Assembly (NCBI GenBank): GCA_014281115.1
Contig: JACONQ010000019.1
Location: 124,001-188,000, forward strand
Source of the DNA: Laburnicola sp. R22_1
Taxonomy: Eukaryota > Ascomycota > Dothideomycetes > Pleosporales > Didymosphaeriaceae
DNA: 64,000 nt
Direction of reading: 5' to 3'
In this document: positions 32,931-42,659 of the stretch, piece after piece
Numbering within the stretch: position 1 is the first letter of the stretch
Layout of the letters: the number at the start of each line of letters is the position of its first letter
The notes under the pieces: generated by a model
Databases searched by the model: none
What the model was told of the DNA's origin: nothing
What the model saw: only the letters and a program-made list of their open reading frames with translations
Made by a program: the position numbers and the translations under genes

Positions 32931-34720
32931 AGCTAGCGTACAAGGATCCTGATCACCCGGTGTTTCTGATCACTCTACCAAAACGCGACACCTGCACAAA
33001 ACGCGCGATATCTCAGCAACGCTGCTTATAATTGCCATTGACTACACATAGATTCAAGCGCTGCAGCTGCTGTAGCTATAGCAGCTGTTTCTGAGGTGCT
33101 TGATATAGTAGATCTACGTGGTTGGACTGCTGAAGCCTCAGCTGCGCGCATAGCCTCCCTAATACTCTCTACCTCTGCAAAGCGTTGATTTGGGTCTACT
33201 CGAACGCGCTTACGCTGACGCTGAGAGGTAGATATCTCTAGCTGCTGCTCAAGGCGTCTTTTCTCTGCTTCTAGGCCTGCAGCTCTAGTATTTGCAGCTG
33301 CTAGAGCCTTACCTGCTTTCTGTAGGAGCAGCCGGGTCGTACGACCTAGATTCTCAACGCTCTGGACGCTGCGCTGCGCTATATAGAGATCGTGAGGGCC
33401 CTGGGGAGTCGAGAGGAAGCTCTGGAGCTGCTGCTGAGGCTGCTGCTGACGTGTAGGCGTAGTAGGCCTCTGAGAGACCTGCGACGAGCTGAGCACGTGA
33501 TTGATGTTGAATGGGCAGATACCAGATGCCTGCCAGCCAGCTCGAATCACACGCTCTGTGAAGCCTTCCTCCCTAGCTTGATGATAGCAGGTGATAAAGC
33601 GCTCCTTCTTGACAGGCGCAGCGTCGTCGAGTGATGCGAGCTCCTGGATCTGACGTCTGTAACTAGACTTGATTACAGAGAAAGGAGCAAGATCTAGAGG
33701 CTGTAGGACGTGTGAGGAGTGCGCAGGTAGGTATAAGAGCTCGATTCGATGCTGCTTGCAGAGCCAAAGGAAGTCTATATCAATATGGCTGCCGTGACCG
33801 TCGAGGATAAGAAGGCGGTACTGGCCATCACCTATAGCCGTCTCAGGTATGAATATACGCTGTAGCCACTCAACACCTATCGCTTTCGACGTCCATCCGT
33901 TCTCAGAGGTTGTATAGAGCCAGCTAGGCACGGATTTAGCTGGGAACCAGGTAGTCTGTAGGCTCTGGCCTTTGAAGATAACTGCGCAGCGTAGTTTCTG
34001 CCCTGTCGCCGATACGCACTCAATTATAGAGACCCACTCGCGATTCTCTGGAGACCGAATGTAAGCCTTCTTTTTCTGACTACTAGAGAGTACTCTAGTG
34101 TTTGTACATACTCCTAGAGCAACGCCAGTCTCATCCATATTGTATGTATTCTCCGCCTGTATGTTGAGCCGCTGTCGAGTCTGCTCATAGCGCTCTAGGA
34201 ACGCGCGCAACTGCTCTGGAGTCGCTGCATCAGCTCTCTGAGCCTCTAGCTTTCTGCCGACTACAGAGGCGATACGTGGCTGGCGCTTGATAAAGTGGTA
34301 TAGCCAGTGCTTGCCAACAGGACGATCGTCGCCGTTCATACGTAGGATTCGATTGGCCATTTCTCGCGCGCGAGCGTGTGAGGGAGGGCAGGCGCGCGCG
34401 TCTTCTTCAAGGATCCATTCTACTAGAAAGTCCTCCTGTCGAGGAGTTAATCGCTGCTGGTGCTGGTGACTGAGCGAGCTCGTTGTTACGCCACGGAGTC
34501 GCATCGATAGCGTAGACTGGGAGATGCCGTACGCCTTTGCAGCTGCACGCTGACTTGTATAAAGACCTGCAGCGAAATCGCGAATAGCGGATTGTATAGC
34601 ATGCTCGCGGGCGTCCATATTGATGAGCGTTGTAGAGAGATATCGCGTGTTTTGTTCAGGTGTCGCGTTTTGATGGGGTGATCAGAAACACCGGGTGATC
34701 AGGATCCTTGTACGCTAGCT
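32931..34720 (-). mobile_element. T1: complete pogo/Fot1-like DNA transposon, 1790 bp
   Basis: Terminal inverted repeats begin AGCTAGCGTACAAGGATCCT at the left end and its reverse complement closes the right end. The first 43 bp are identical and similarity continues imperfectly to about 90 bp. A TA dinucleotide flanks each side (32929-32930 and 34721-34722), the Tc1/mariner target duplication. The single gene inside is intact. Confidence 0.93.
33026..34618 (-). CDS. T1 transposase, DDE superfamily, pogo/Fot1 type
   Basis: 530 aa, no stop codon or frameshift. The N-terminus holds a helix-turn-helix (AAAKAYGISQSTLSMRLRGV) and a CENP-B-like second DNA-binding region. The DDE catalytic motifs are seen as NMDETG, LLILDGHGSH and HVLQPLDLAPF. 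The C-terminal third is Gln-rich and then basic (KKRVRV-like region RQRKRVRVDP), a possible nuclear signal. It should cut and paste T1 into TA sites. The frame fills most of the element, with short non-coding flanks inside the inverted repeats. Confidence 0.95.
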   Translation of the reverse strand: MDAREHAIQSAIRDFAAGLYTSQRAAAKAYGISQSTLSMRLRGVTTSSLSHQHQQRLTPRQEDFLVEWILEEDARACPPSHARAREMANRILRMNGDDRPVGKHWLYHFIKRQPRIASVVGRKLEAQRADAATPEQLRAFLERYEQTRQRLNIQAENTYNMDETGVALGVCTNTRVLSSSQKKKAYIRSPENREWVSIIECVSATGQKLRCAVIFKGQSLQTTWFPAKSVPSWLYTTSENGWTSKAIGVEWLQRIFIPETAIGDGQYRLLILDGHGSHIDIDFLWLCKQHRIELLYLPAHSSHVLQPLDLAPFSVIKSSYRRQIQELASLDDAAPVKKERFITCYHQAREEGFTERVIRAGWQASGICPFNINHVLSSSQVSQRPTTPTRQQQPQQQLQSFLSTPQGPHDLYIAQRSVQSVENLGRTTRLLLQKAGKALAAANTRAAGLEAEKRRLEQQLEISTSQRQRKRVRVDPNQRFAEVESIREAMRAAEASAVQPRRSTISSTSETAAIATAAAALESMCSQWQL

Positions 34721-34722
34721 TA

Positions 34723-35027
34723 GTTACCTACAGCACTCTTGTTGGCGCTCTTTTGCCCATCACCGACAGTGCATTCGCCAACGGCGAAGCATCGATGGTT
34801 GATGAGGTGCATGCGGCCCCCACGTGGCTTTGATGTCGTCCGGGCGTTTAACACTTGCAACCATTGGACGCTTGCATGCTTACTGCAGAACCCGAAACAC
34901 GGATTACGTCGCAAATGGATAAAATAGGCTGAGCAGGTGTCGCTTTTTCTAGGAACTTAACCATCCTCGACATATCTATCCAACATCACTTGCTCTTCGT
35001 TGTCTACACATAGCTCGGCAAACCACA
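34723..35027. other. Intergenic, upstream of the broken membrane/ankyrin gene
   Basis: 305 bp right of T1 with no gene. It should contain the original promoter of the gene starting at 35028. Confidence 0.4.
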
Positions 35028-35337
35028 ATGCTAATAGCGTTGGGAAAGCACGCGCGACCTTACCTCTCCGGCTGGCACGCGCTTTTGCTTTTTCTAATCA
35101 TCGTCACGGGCAGCCTGGTCGCCGCAGATGATAGCAACAATAGCACAGATTCCAGTCCCTTCAGCGAAGACTTCGCCAATAATGTCTTTACCGACCTTGG
35201 GCCGTAAGTTCAACATCCGCTTGGAACCTCTGAGCTTCACGGGTCTTCGCATCATTATGTGGAGATTGCTGACTATAACAGAATCATCGCACTGTTCGGC
35301 GAAAAATTCGCTAACCAATTCTTGAGCGAAGCCTATA
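35028..35337 (+). pseudogene. 5' part of a broken membrane/ankyrin-repeat gene
   Basis: Exon 35028..35203, intron 35204..35281 (78 nt, acceptor ATAACAG), then an exon broken at 35337. The N-terminus has a signal-like hydrophobic stretch (WHALLLFLIIVTGSLVAA). The segment NNVFTDLGPIIALFGEKFAN matches the start of a large fungal family of membrane proteins with C-terminal ankyrin repeats. The frame runs into a transposon end at 35338 directly after a TA and would stop shortly beyond. The rest of the gene appears to be the minus-strand part at 37477-40761: joining the two at the shared TA keeps the frame. Confidence 0.7.
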
Positions 35338-35378
35338 ACGTGTCCGTGCGCGTGATGCGCCGCTTTTTACTATTATAA
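35338..35378 (+). repeat. T4-type transposon end (solo, left)
   Basis: Starts ACGTGTCCGTGCGCGTGATG immediately after TA 35336-35337 and matches the end at 44980-45028 through GCTTTTTACTA, lacking one 17-nt internal repeat. No matching opposite end was found to the right, so the element is truncated or rearranged. Confidence 0.75.
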
Positions 35379-36123
35379 ACCGGTCTCGACCGAGACCCAT
35401 AGGCACTTCACAGTCAGATCACATGATTAAAAGAAAATTGTTTAATTTCAGGATCGACTTAGTTAGAACGCCTCCCCTACAGCTATTGCACCAGCTGTTG
35501 TTGTGGGGAGCCGACGGGACCGCGGGGTGCCGGACGGATAAGCGCTTTCGCTTTCACATGTATTCACATGGTATCTTATAGAGCTGGTACACAGAAAAAA
35601 CAGGTTATAGCTAGATTTTCTTTTGCTATAGTATAGTTGTAGGATGCAGCTTTGTTCACAAATTTGAAAAAAATACTATTATAAAGAAAACACCTTTTTT
35701 GTTACTATTTTGCTATTGATTTTAGTGAGTTGGCGCATTGACCTGGGTGGGCCGTGCGTAGCACGGCAAGAAGAATTACAAAGTAACTGTTCGGGCCGAG
35801 TACAGTACCGCCGCAGGAACACCAATTTTATGTGTTCACAACATGGGGCATGGACATGGGAACGTGGACACAGGGGCTGGGTAAACACAATTTCGCGCGA
35901 GGCCCCACGGGTTGGTTACATATGCAGTCTCAAAAATGTTTGCCTAATTTGTTGCGCCTCGTAATGCTCATCCTGAATTTATAATTTCTCCAGGGCTAGG
36001 AGGATCCACCAGCGTATAAGGTTTCGCTCTACCTACCCTGTGTAAATCTCATGCAGATACATCTTCACCCGGATCTGCCGACTTCTCATCCACAAACCAA
36101 ACTCAGGAACCACCTCATCCAAA
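35379..36123. other. Non-coding stretch after the T4 end
   Basis: AT-rich, no gene seen. It may contain one breakpoint of an inversion and the promoter of the hydrolase gene. A 16-bp palindrome (GGTCTCGACCGAGACC) lies just after 35379. Confidence 0.4.
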
Positions 36124-36990
36124 ATGCCATACCTCCCTCTCAAAGACGGCGTAACCCTTTTCTACAAAGACTGGGGCAACAAAACCGGCGAACCCGTCTT
36201 CTTCAGCCACGGCTGGCCGATCAACGCCGACGCCTGGGACGCCCAAATGTTCGCCCTCGGCAACGAAGGCTACCGCGTAATTGCCCACGACCGCCGCGGC
36301 CACGGCCGCTCCGACCAGCCTGGGACCGGACACGACATGGACACCTGGGCCGACGACATCGCCCAGCTGTTCGAGCACCTGGACCTAAAGGACGCCACGC
36401 TCGTGGGGCACAGCACGGGAGGCGGCGACTTGACGCGGTTTGCGGCGCGGTCCAGAGCGCAGCAGCCGGGTAATGCCACGGTTGGCGAGGGGAGCAAGAA
36501 CTGGGTTAAGAAGCTTGTGCTTATCAGCTCTATTACGCCACAATTCTTGCAAACACCTGCATCGCCTAATGGGGTGCCCATATCGACTTTCGATGGATTC
36601 CGCGAATCCATGATTAAAGACCGCTCGCAGTTCTTCTACGAAGTACCCGAGGGGCCATTCTTCGGGTTCAATCGCCCGAATGCGACGGTTAGTAGGGGAT
36701 TGATTGAGGACTGGCATGATCAGGGGATGCAGGCTTCGTTTAAGAGCGTGTTTGATACGGTTAAGACGTGGGAGACGGATTTCAGCGCAGATCTCGAGAG
36801 CTTCGATTTCCCGGTTCTGGTGATACATGGTGATGATGATCAGGTTGTGCCGTTTGGGGTGGGGAATGACACTATGAAGCATCTTAAGGACGGGAGGTTG
36901 AAGGTATACCCGGGAGGTCCACATGCGCTGCCGATTATTGAGGCGGAAGGGATCAACAACGATTTGCTGGAGTTCTTGAGAGAGGGTTAG
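36124..36990 (+). CDS. Alpha/beta hydrolase, cofactor-free haloperoxidase/esterase type
   Basis: Single exon, 288 aa, start in a CAAAATG context. The nucleophile elbow is GHSTGG with Ser97; the acid residue lies in HGDDDQVVP (Asp 237-239) and the base is His267 in GGPHALP, giving a complete triad. FFSHGWP near residue 29 forms the oxyanion-hole region. The family includes bacterial non-haem chloroperoxidases and arylesterases, which act as hydrolases in vivo. No signal peptide, so probably cytosolic. It is flanked by the two halves of a broken gene and may have been moved by an inversion. Its GC-rich codon use is unlike the flanking AT-rich DNA. Confidence 0.92.
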   Translation: MPYLPLKDGVTLFYKDWGNKTGEPVFFSHGWPINADAWDAQMFALGNEGYRVIAHDRRGHGRSDQPGTGHDMDTWADDIAQLFEHLDLKDATLVGHSTGGGDLTRFAARSRAQQPGNATVGEGSKNWVKKLVLISSITPQFLQTPASPNGVPISTFDGFRESMIKDRSQFFYEVPEGPFFGFNRPNATVSRGLIEDWHDQGMQASFKSVFDTVKTWETDFSADLESFDFPVLVIHGDDDQVVPFGVGNDTMKHLKDGRLKVYPGGPHALPIIEAEGINNDLLEFLREG

Positions 36991-37476
36991 GACGGTGGAA
37001 ATTAGTCTTCCTGCTGGCAGGAAGACCCCAGAGCCAGATCATGAGGTTAAAGGTTCATGATATTATTTCTTACGATTACTGCTTCGAGTCCCTGGGGGCT
37101 AAAACCTAAACAATAGGTTTGTATGTATTGTATGTTTCGTACTATAAGCTGTACAATTTATATACTTGTTACAAATCTGTGCCAAAAGAGTGTTATGTGA
37201 TCGGCCCTTTACAATCATCGCGTTATGCTTTAGCTCCCCACTATAGCCGATCCCAATTACACGCTTTTTTTTACATACTTTAGCTGTTAAGCCACAGCGT
37301 TATACCGTGTACCGAGAGTGCGCGAAGTCTTCTTTCACATAGCTGTTAAGCCTTAATTGTGCTTCCTATTAAGTTTTATAATCTATAAAAGGCTAGGTTG
37401 ACTATAAACAGATATGAATAAATGAATGAAAAATGTTATCTACACTATAATTTATCTATCCACTCAAGAAACCAGG
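36991..37476. other. Intergenic between hydrolase and ankyrin gene 3' ends
   Basis: 486 bp, AT-rich, no gene seen. The genes converge here. Confidence 0.5.
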
Positions 37477-40400
37477 TTATGCCCTAATAGTCTTCGCATC
37501 ACTACGGGAAGATATTGCCGTAAACAACTCCTGCGTTTTTGAACCTTTGGCTGTGCACGCTAGTGCCTCGTCTTCGGCAGTCTTCCCGTCATAGTTTTGA
37601 GCGGCAATACCTAAGGTAGGGTTGGCTGATTCTGATAGGAGCCAATCGACGGCTTCATGGTTATCGAGTCGGGCTGCGTGATGAAGAGGAGTATCGCCAC
37701 GGTCATCCTTTGTCATTATGTCCCATCCGTGCTGCTTCAACGCTTTCAGCGCGTCAACGTTTCCACTAATTGCAGCCCAATGGTATGGAGTTCGCCCCGC
37801 AATGTCTCTAGCCTGATCTTTGTCCCATTTAATAGGTTCTCCATAAACCACAGGTATGCGCGAAAACAGGAGAAGGATTCCATCTGCGTTTCCTGCCTTG
37901 GCGGCCCAATGCAAAGGCATCATGCCGCATCGATCCTTGCTTGCACAGCCATGCATTCTAAATAGTCGCTGGTAAGCGCTTGTAGGACCTCCTCGCATCA
38001 TGGCGTAATGCACCGGGGTTCTTCCTGCGACATCTGTAGGAATGTCTTCGTGACTTAATATATCAACGAGCTTATTGATGACCTCTTCCTGTTGGTGGGC
38101 TACAGCGTAATGAAGGGGCGTCCAGCCCAGAATATCAGCTGCGAGAAGGTGCTGCGGGCCATGGTGGGTCCTCGCTAAGGACGTTATGTCGTCTTTCGAA
38201 TCCTGAATTATAGCAACGTGCCATTCGCTGTATCCGAAGAAGCGATAGAGCCTAGCCTTCTCTTCTGAACTCAAACTTTTTTTGCCATTTCTAGTCTCGG
38301 ACTGAAGAGGTTGAGACATGTGTGGTCGCTTCTGCCACTCATACAAAATGCTTATATCTCTTATTGCTATTTCGAGTTCTTTCATTATTTCCTCTTCTGT
38401 GGATCCCAAGATGCGACCTTCTTTGCTTTTCAAACACCCGGCCATCCATTGTGTGCTGAAGACTGGTTGAGTGGTATTTGGGGAAGAAAAGTAGGAGAGA
38501 ACATCGAATTGGAACTCCTGGAAGGCAGCTATTACGGTGTAAAAAAGCTCTTCATAAGGCCGATTCTCTTCAAGAAGGTATCCTTGGAATATTTTGTAGA
38601 GTGTTTCTTCTGCTGCCGTATAGTTCAAAGGACCATGTCTGAAGACGTCGGAAAATTGGGCCGGAAAGTCGACGATGTCCTCTGCGAGCGAACGATGTGG
38701 GAGACGACCATGCCAACTAAGCGATGGAACAAGTAAGGTTGCGACCTCCATCTCTTTGGTAAGATGCATATTCTCCTGCCCGCTAACGAGTTGTGGTGCA
38801 TAAGTCTGAATGTCCCTGATTACTGCGCTTAAATTTTCGCTGTTCAATTTACATTTGTTCCATGTTGCAGGGCGTGTTCTTTCAAAAGCGTCGGATTTGG
38901 TGATCGAAGATGGACTAAGCTTCTCACGTGGAATGTATCTGGCAACTGACCACATAAAGTTGGCAAAGACATGCTGTGCGAGACAACATGTTATGGTCGC
39001 GAGCCATGGAGTCTTAACAATTCCAGTAGCACCATTCTGGGACGGGTGATTTGTGGTTACGTCTCCGGGCAGCTTAGTACTTGATGAAGAAGCTGTTGAC
39101 AACTGATTGTTTATTTGGGAAAGAGGCACATGCAACACTGCCAATTTTAGTCAGAATCTTCACGCCACTTTATCCTCAGTAAAAGGTCATGGGGGAATAT
39201 CTTACTATTTCCCTGGTCAAACTCTCGGACGCCTCGAATGCCAAAGGTGGGCATAGATTCTTCATCCCCAGTGGCTGTTCTTGGATTGTATTCTGCTGGA
39301 TAAGTCGCAGAGGGTCTGCACCAATGGTAGAATCTCGTATTAGCCCACCGCATCATGTCGTCTCTCAAGCGGTTCAGCGAATTGGGTCCAACTGCAAAGC
39401 GCAGTGATATCTTCTCTTCACTGAAATCGTTTTCCTCTTTCAAACGGAGCAGCCATAGAGAGAGAACCGATTCTAGAATCAGTGCTAGATCCTCACAAAC
39501 CCAACTATCATCGATATATCGCTCGATAGTGATCTTGTACTGTGAGATTCGGTTGCGCCCTGGCACGTCCATAATCCATACAAAACTATCACCAAAATTA
39601 ATAAATGTGTCCAAGACTGTTTTGATGGCTACTGAGACTGCTTGAGCATATTCGGACATTGGACTTTCCCATTTGGTAAGAAGCTTTAGTCTGTTCCGGA
39701 CGGCCAATGCTGTTTCACCGTGGTATTGAGGATAATTGAAGCCGTTATTGTCGAGTACCTGCTCTGTTGCAGACCCTTGATCACTATCGATGTCCTGATT
39801 ATCGACATGTCCAACGAGATCTCCATGATAGGCAAATGTGACGGTCCAGTACACAGTTTCGTAGAAAGCAAGCTCTTCTTGAGTAGGTAATGTAGTTTGT
39901 CCGAAAAACTCCGGATCACAGACCAAATGGTAGGTGAGCATGTCGATTTCGTGTTGAATATGAGCAACTTGAAGTGCTTGGGGGCGCGCCACTAGCCCTC
40001 GCCTCAGTGAAGCCCGCACAGTGGTCATCGCAAGTGTAGCTGCTAGTTGAACTAGCGAACAAGACCAATTGACGTACCGAAATCCCTGGAACTGGAGGAT
40101 GAATCCGAGCAGAGAGGAAACCGTACTAATAAGTGTAGCCCACTCTGTCGAGTCGTGAGCAATTTGCATCCAAAAGCTGGACTGTTTGTCAATGTTATCA
40201 AGGCTTTTCTGGTCTCTTTCAATCCGGCCCATGAGTCTGTCAGAGCGCCGCGACGTCATAACTGTGTCCTTGTCTCTTTTCGCAAGAAGGATAGCCGCAT
40301 CAAACTGCTGGTTTCCAACCGAGTGCTCGCGCTGTATCCACATCACGCGGATTTTATCGTGCCACGTGCGTTCTGACCCTAGTCTAGCTCGTGCCTTGAC

Positions 40401-40761
40401 TACCACCCATTCCCTCTCGGTCGTGCTCGTTTCGATGACGTTGCATACGATCGCTAGCGCCAACGTTAAAATGACTGTGCCACTTGCTAGAAGCAGGAAT
40501 CCTAGCAAGGCTAGACGAGGCCTCTCATCATCATAAGGTGGGACTCTTTTGCGGAATCCAGAGTGAAAAGTGACGGCTCCTGCATATACCACCACCCCGA
40601 ATTGAAGGACCCCGCCAGCGAATGTGGCCGCAACCAGGGCTTTCTTACTGCTACCGTGATGTATATTGAGAGAAATATTTGGATTGTTATGAGATTCGGC
40701 GAGATCTTGTTTTCCGGTTATGGAACCCGAAATGGCTGGCTCTGCATCCCGAATTTGAGTA
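37477..40761 (-). pseudogene. 3' part of the broken membrane/ankyrin-repeat gene
   Basis: Exons complement(39206..40761, 37477..39137) with a 68-nt intron (39138..39205; donor GTAAGA, branch CTGAC, acceptor TTGGCAG) joining two long frames without a phase break. The upstream part begins TQIRDAEPAISGSITGKQDL and has hydrophobic segments near ALVAATFAGGVLQFGVVVYA, LALLGFLLLASGTVILTLAL and WATLISTVSSLLGFILQF. The last part carries about five ankyrin repeats (GWTPLHYAVAHQ, GRTPVHYAMMRG, GMMPLHWAAKAG, GRTPYHWAAISG, GDTPLHHAARLD). The frame runs on upstream to a Met at 40823, but that sequence is the end of transposon T2, so the native start is missing. No internal stop. It may be transcribed but should not make the native protein. 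Confidence 0.75.
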
Positions 40762-42659
40762 ACGTGTCCGTGCGCGTAATGCGCGGGTTCGCGTAATGCG
40801 CACCCCAACACAAAACGCGTCAAACTTCAACACCCGATAACTCCACCAATATGGCTCTAATTGACGACGCGCTTGCTGAGATAGAGTCGCTAGGACCTAA
40901 CGAACAATTCTCTTATACGAAAATAGCGAAAAAGTATGGTGTGTGGCGCTCTACTCTCACACGAAGACATAAGGCCGAAACACAATCATACGCGTCTAAG
41001 AGTATTAACTAACAAAAGCTTACTCCACAGCAAGAGGCAGAGCTTATTAGATATATAGAGGAACTCACAGCGCGTCACTTACCACCTATAAGAGAAATAA
41101 TACGAAATTTCGCGTTAATAATGGCTAAAGAGCTAGTGAGCGAGAGCTGGGTTACGCGCTTCATCAACCAACACAGTATCCATCTAATCTCTTAGTGGGC
41201 AGCTGGTATGGACAGCAATCGCCACTAAGCCAACTCAGGGGATAAATACAGCCTGTATTTTAATCTTCTAGGTGGCAAGATTAAGGAATACAATATCGAG
41301 CCTCGTCACACGTACAATATGGATGAAAAGGGCTTCCTTATTGGTGTTATTGGTAGATTAAAAAGAGTGTTTAGCAGGCGAATGTGGGAGCGGAAGGAAG
41401 TTAGAGCAGCTCTTTAAGATGGCTCTCGTGAATGGATTACCATCCTAGCGTGCGTCTGCGCTGATGGATCAGCCTTGCCACCTAGCCTTATCTATTAGTC
41501 TACCAACAAGGACATACAACCAAGCTGGGTTAGCGATATTAAGGCAGGAACGCACAGCGTACATGTTAGCTCTTCACCCTTAGGCTGGACTAACAACGAT
41601 CTTGGCCTTGCCTGGCTTGAACAGGTGTTTGATCGCTACACTAAGGCCAAGGCACGGCGATTATACAGGCTACTTATTCTTGACGGCCATGGATCACATA
41701 TTACTATTGATTTTATCGAGTACTGTGATTGGAACAAGATCCTCCTGGCTATACTTTCGCCTTATTTGACGCATACGCTTTAGCCACTTGATGTAGTGCT
41801 CTTCAAGCCTCTCTTATTAGCGTACTTAGCTGAGCTCACAACCCACCTCCAAAAGAGCCAAGGCCTAGTCCTAATTAAGAAAGGCGACTTCTTCCCCCTT
41901 TTCTGGAAGGCGTGGACGAGCTCCTTTAAGGAGGAGATGATATTCAAGTCTTTTGAAGCAACTGGTATATCACTATTTGACCCAGAGGTTATACTCAAAA
42001 GATTTAAGAAAACAACCCAGGATGATGACCAAGGATCACGAGAGAGCTCTAAGTCAGTTCTTAGTGGAGATAACTGGCGCGAACTAGACCGACTTGTACG
42101 AGCTACAGAGCAACAGAGTAGGAAGGACGCACAGAAGCTTAGTCGCTTACTCCACCATATCTTAGCTAAAGTTTAGCTGCTCTCCTACGAGAATACTGGG
42201 TTAAGAGAAGCTCTTGCTACTAAAAAGAAGCGTAGTAAGAAGGGCAAGCCTCTAGATCTTCAACAACGTCAAGAGTACCATGGGGGAGCAGTCTTCTGGT
42301 CACCAAGGAAGGTTAGGGAGGCTCGCGTACGTCAGTCTATAAAAAAGCAAGAGGAGAAGGAGCAGAAGCTTCAAAAAGCTGAGACAGCTGAGTTAAGGAA
42401 GGCAGCTAAGCTCTACAAGGAGAAAATTGCAGAGGAGAAGCGTGTGGCGCGGGAGGCAGCCAAGGTAGCCAGGGAGAAGGAGAGGGCTGAGAAGGCAGCA
42501 GAGCGCGCTTGTGAAAAGGAGGCTCGTAACGCAGCAAAAGCTCTACAATCTGCCCAAAAGGGTAAGAGAAAGGCCTCGCAGCTATCTACACAAAGCAATA
42601 AGCGTCAGAAACGTGTGGTTGACGCTGTAGCTACTAAGGAGGCCTCAGGTGCCGCATTA

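Noticed and set aside
40762..40823. Upstream Met (40823) for the ankyrin frame
   Set aside because: These codons are the inverted repeat of transposon T2, so it is not the native start.
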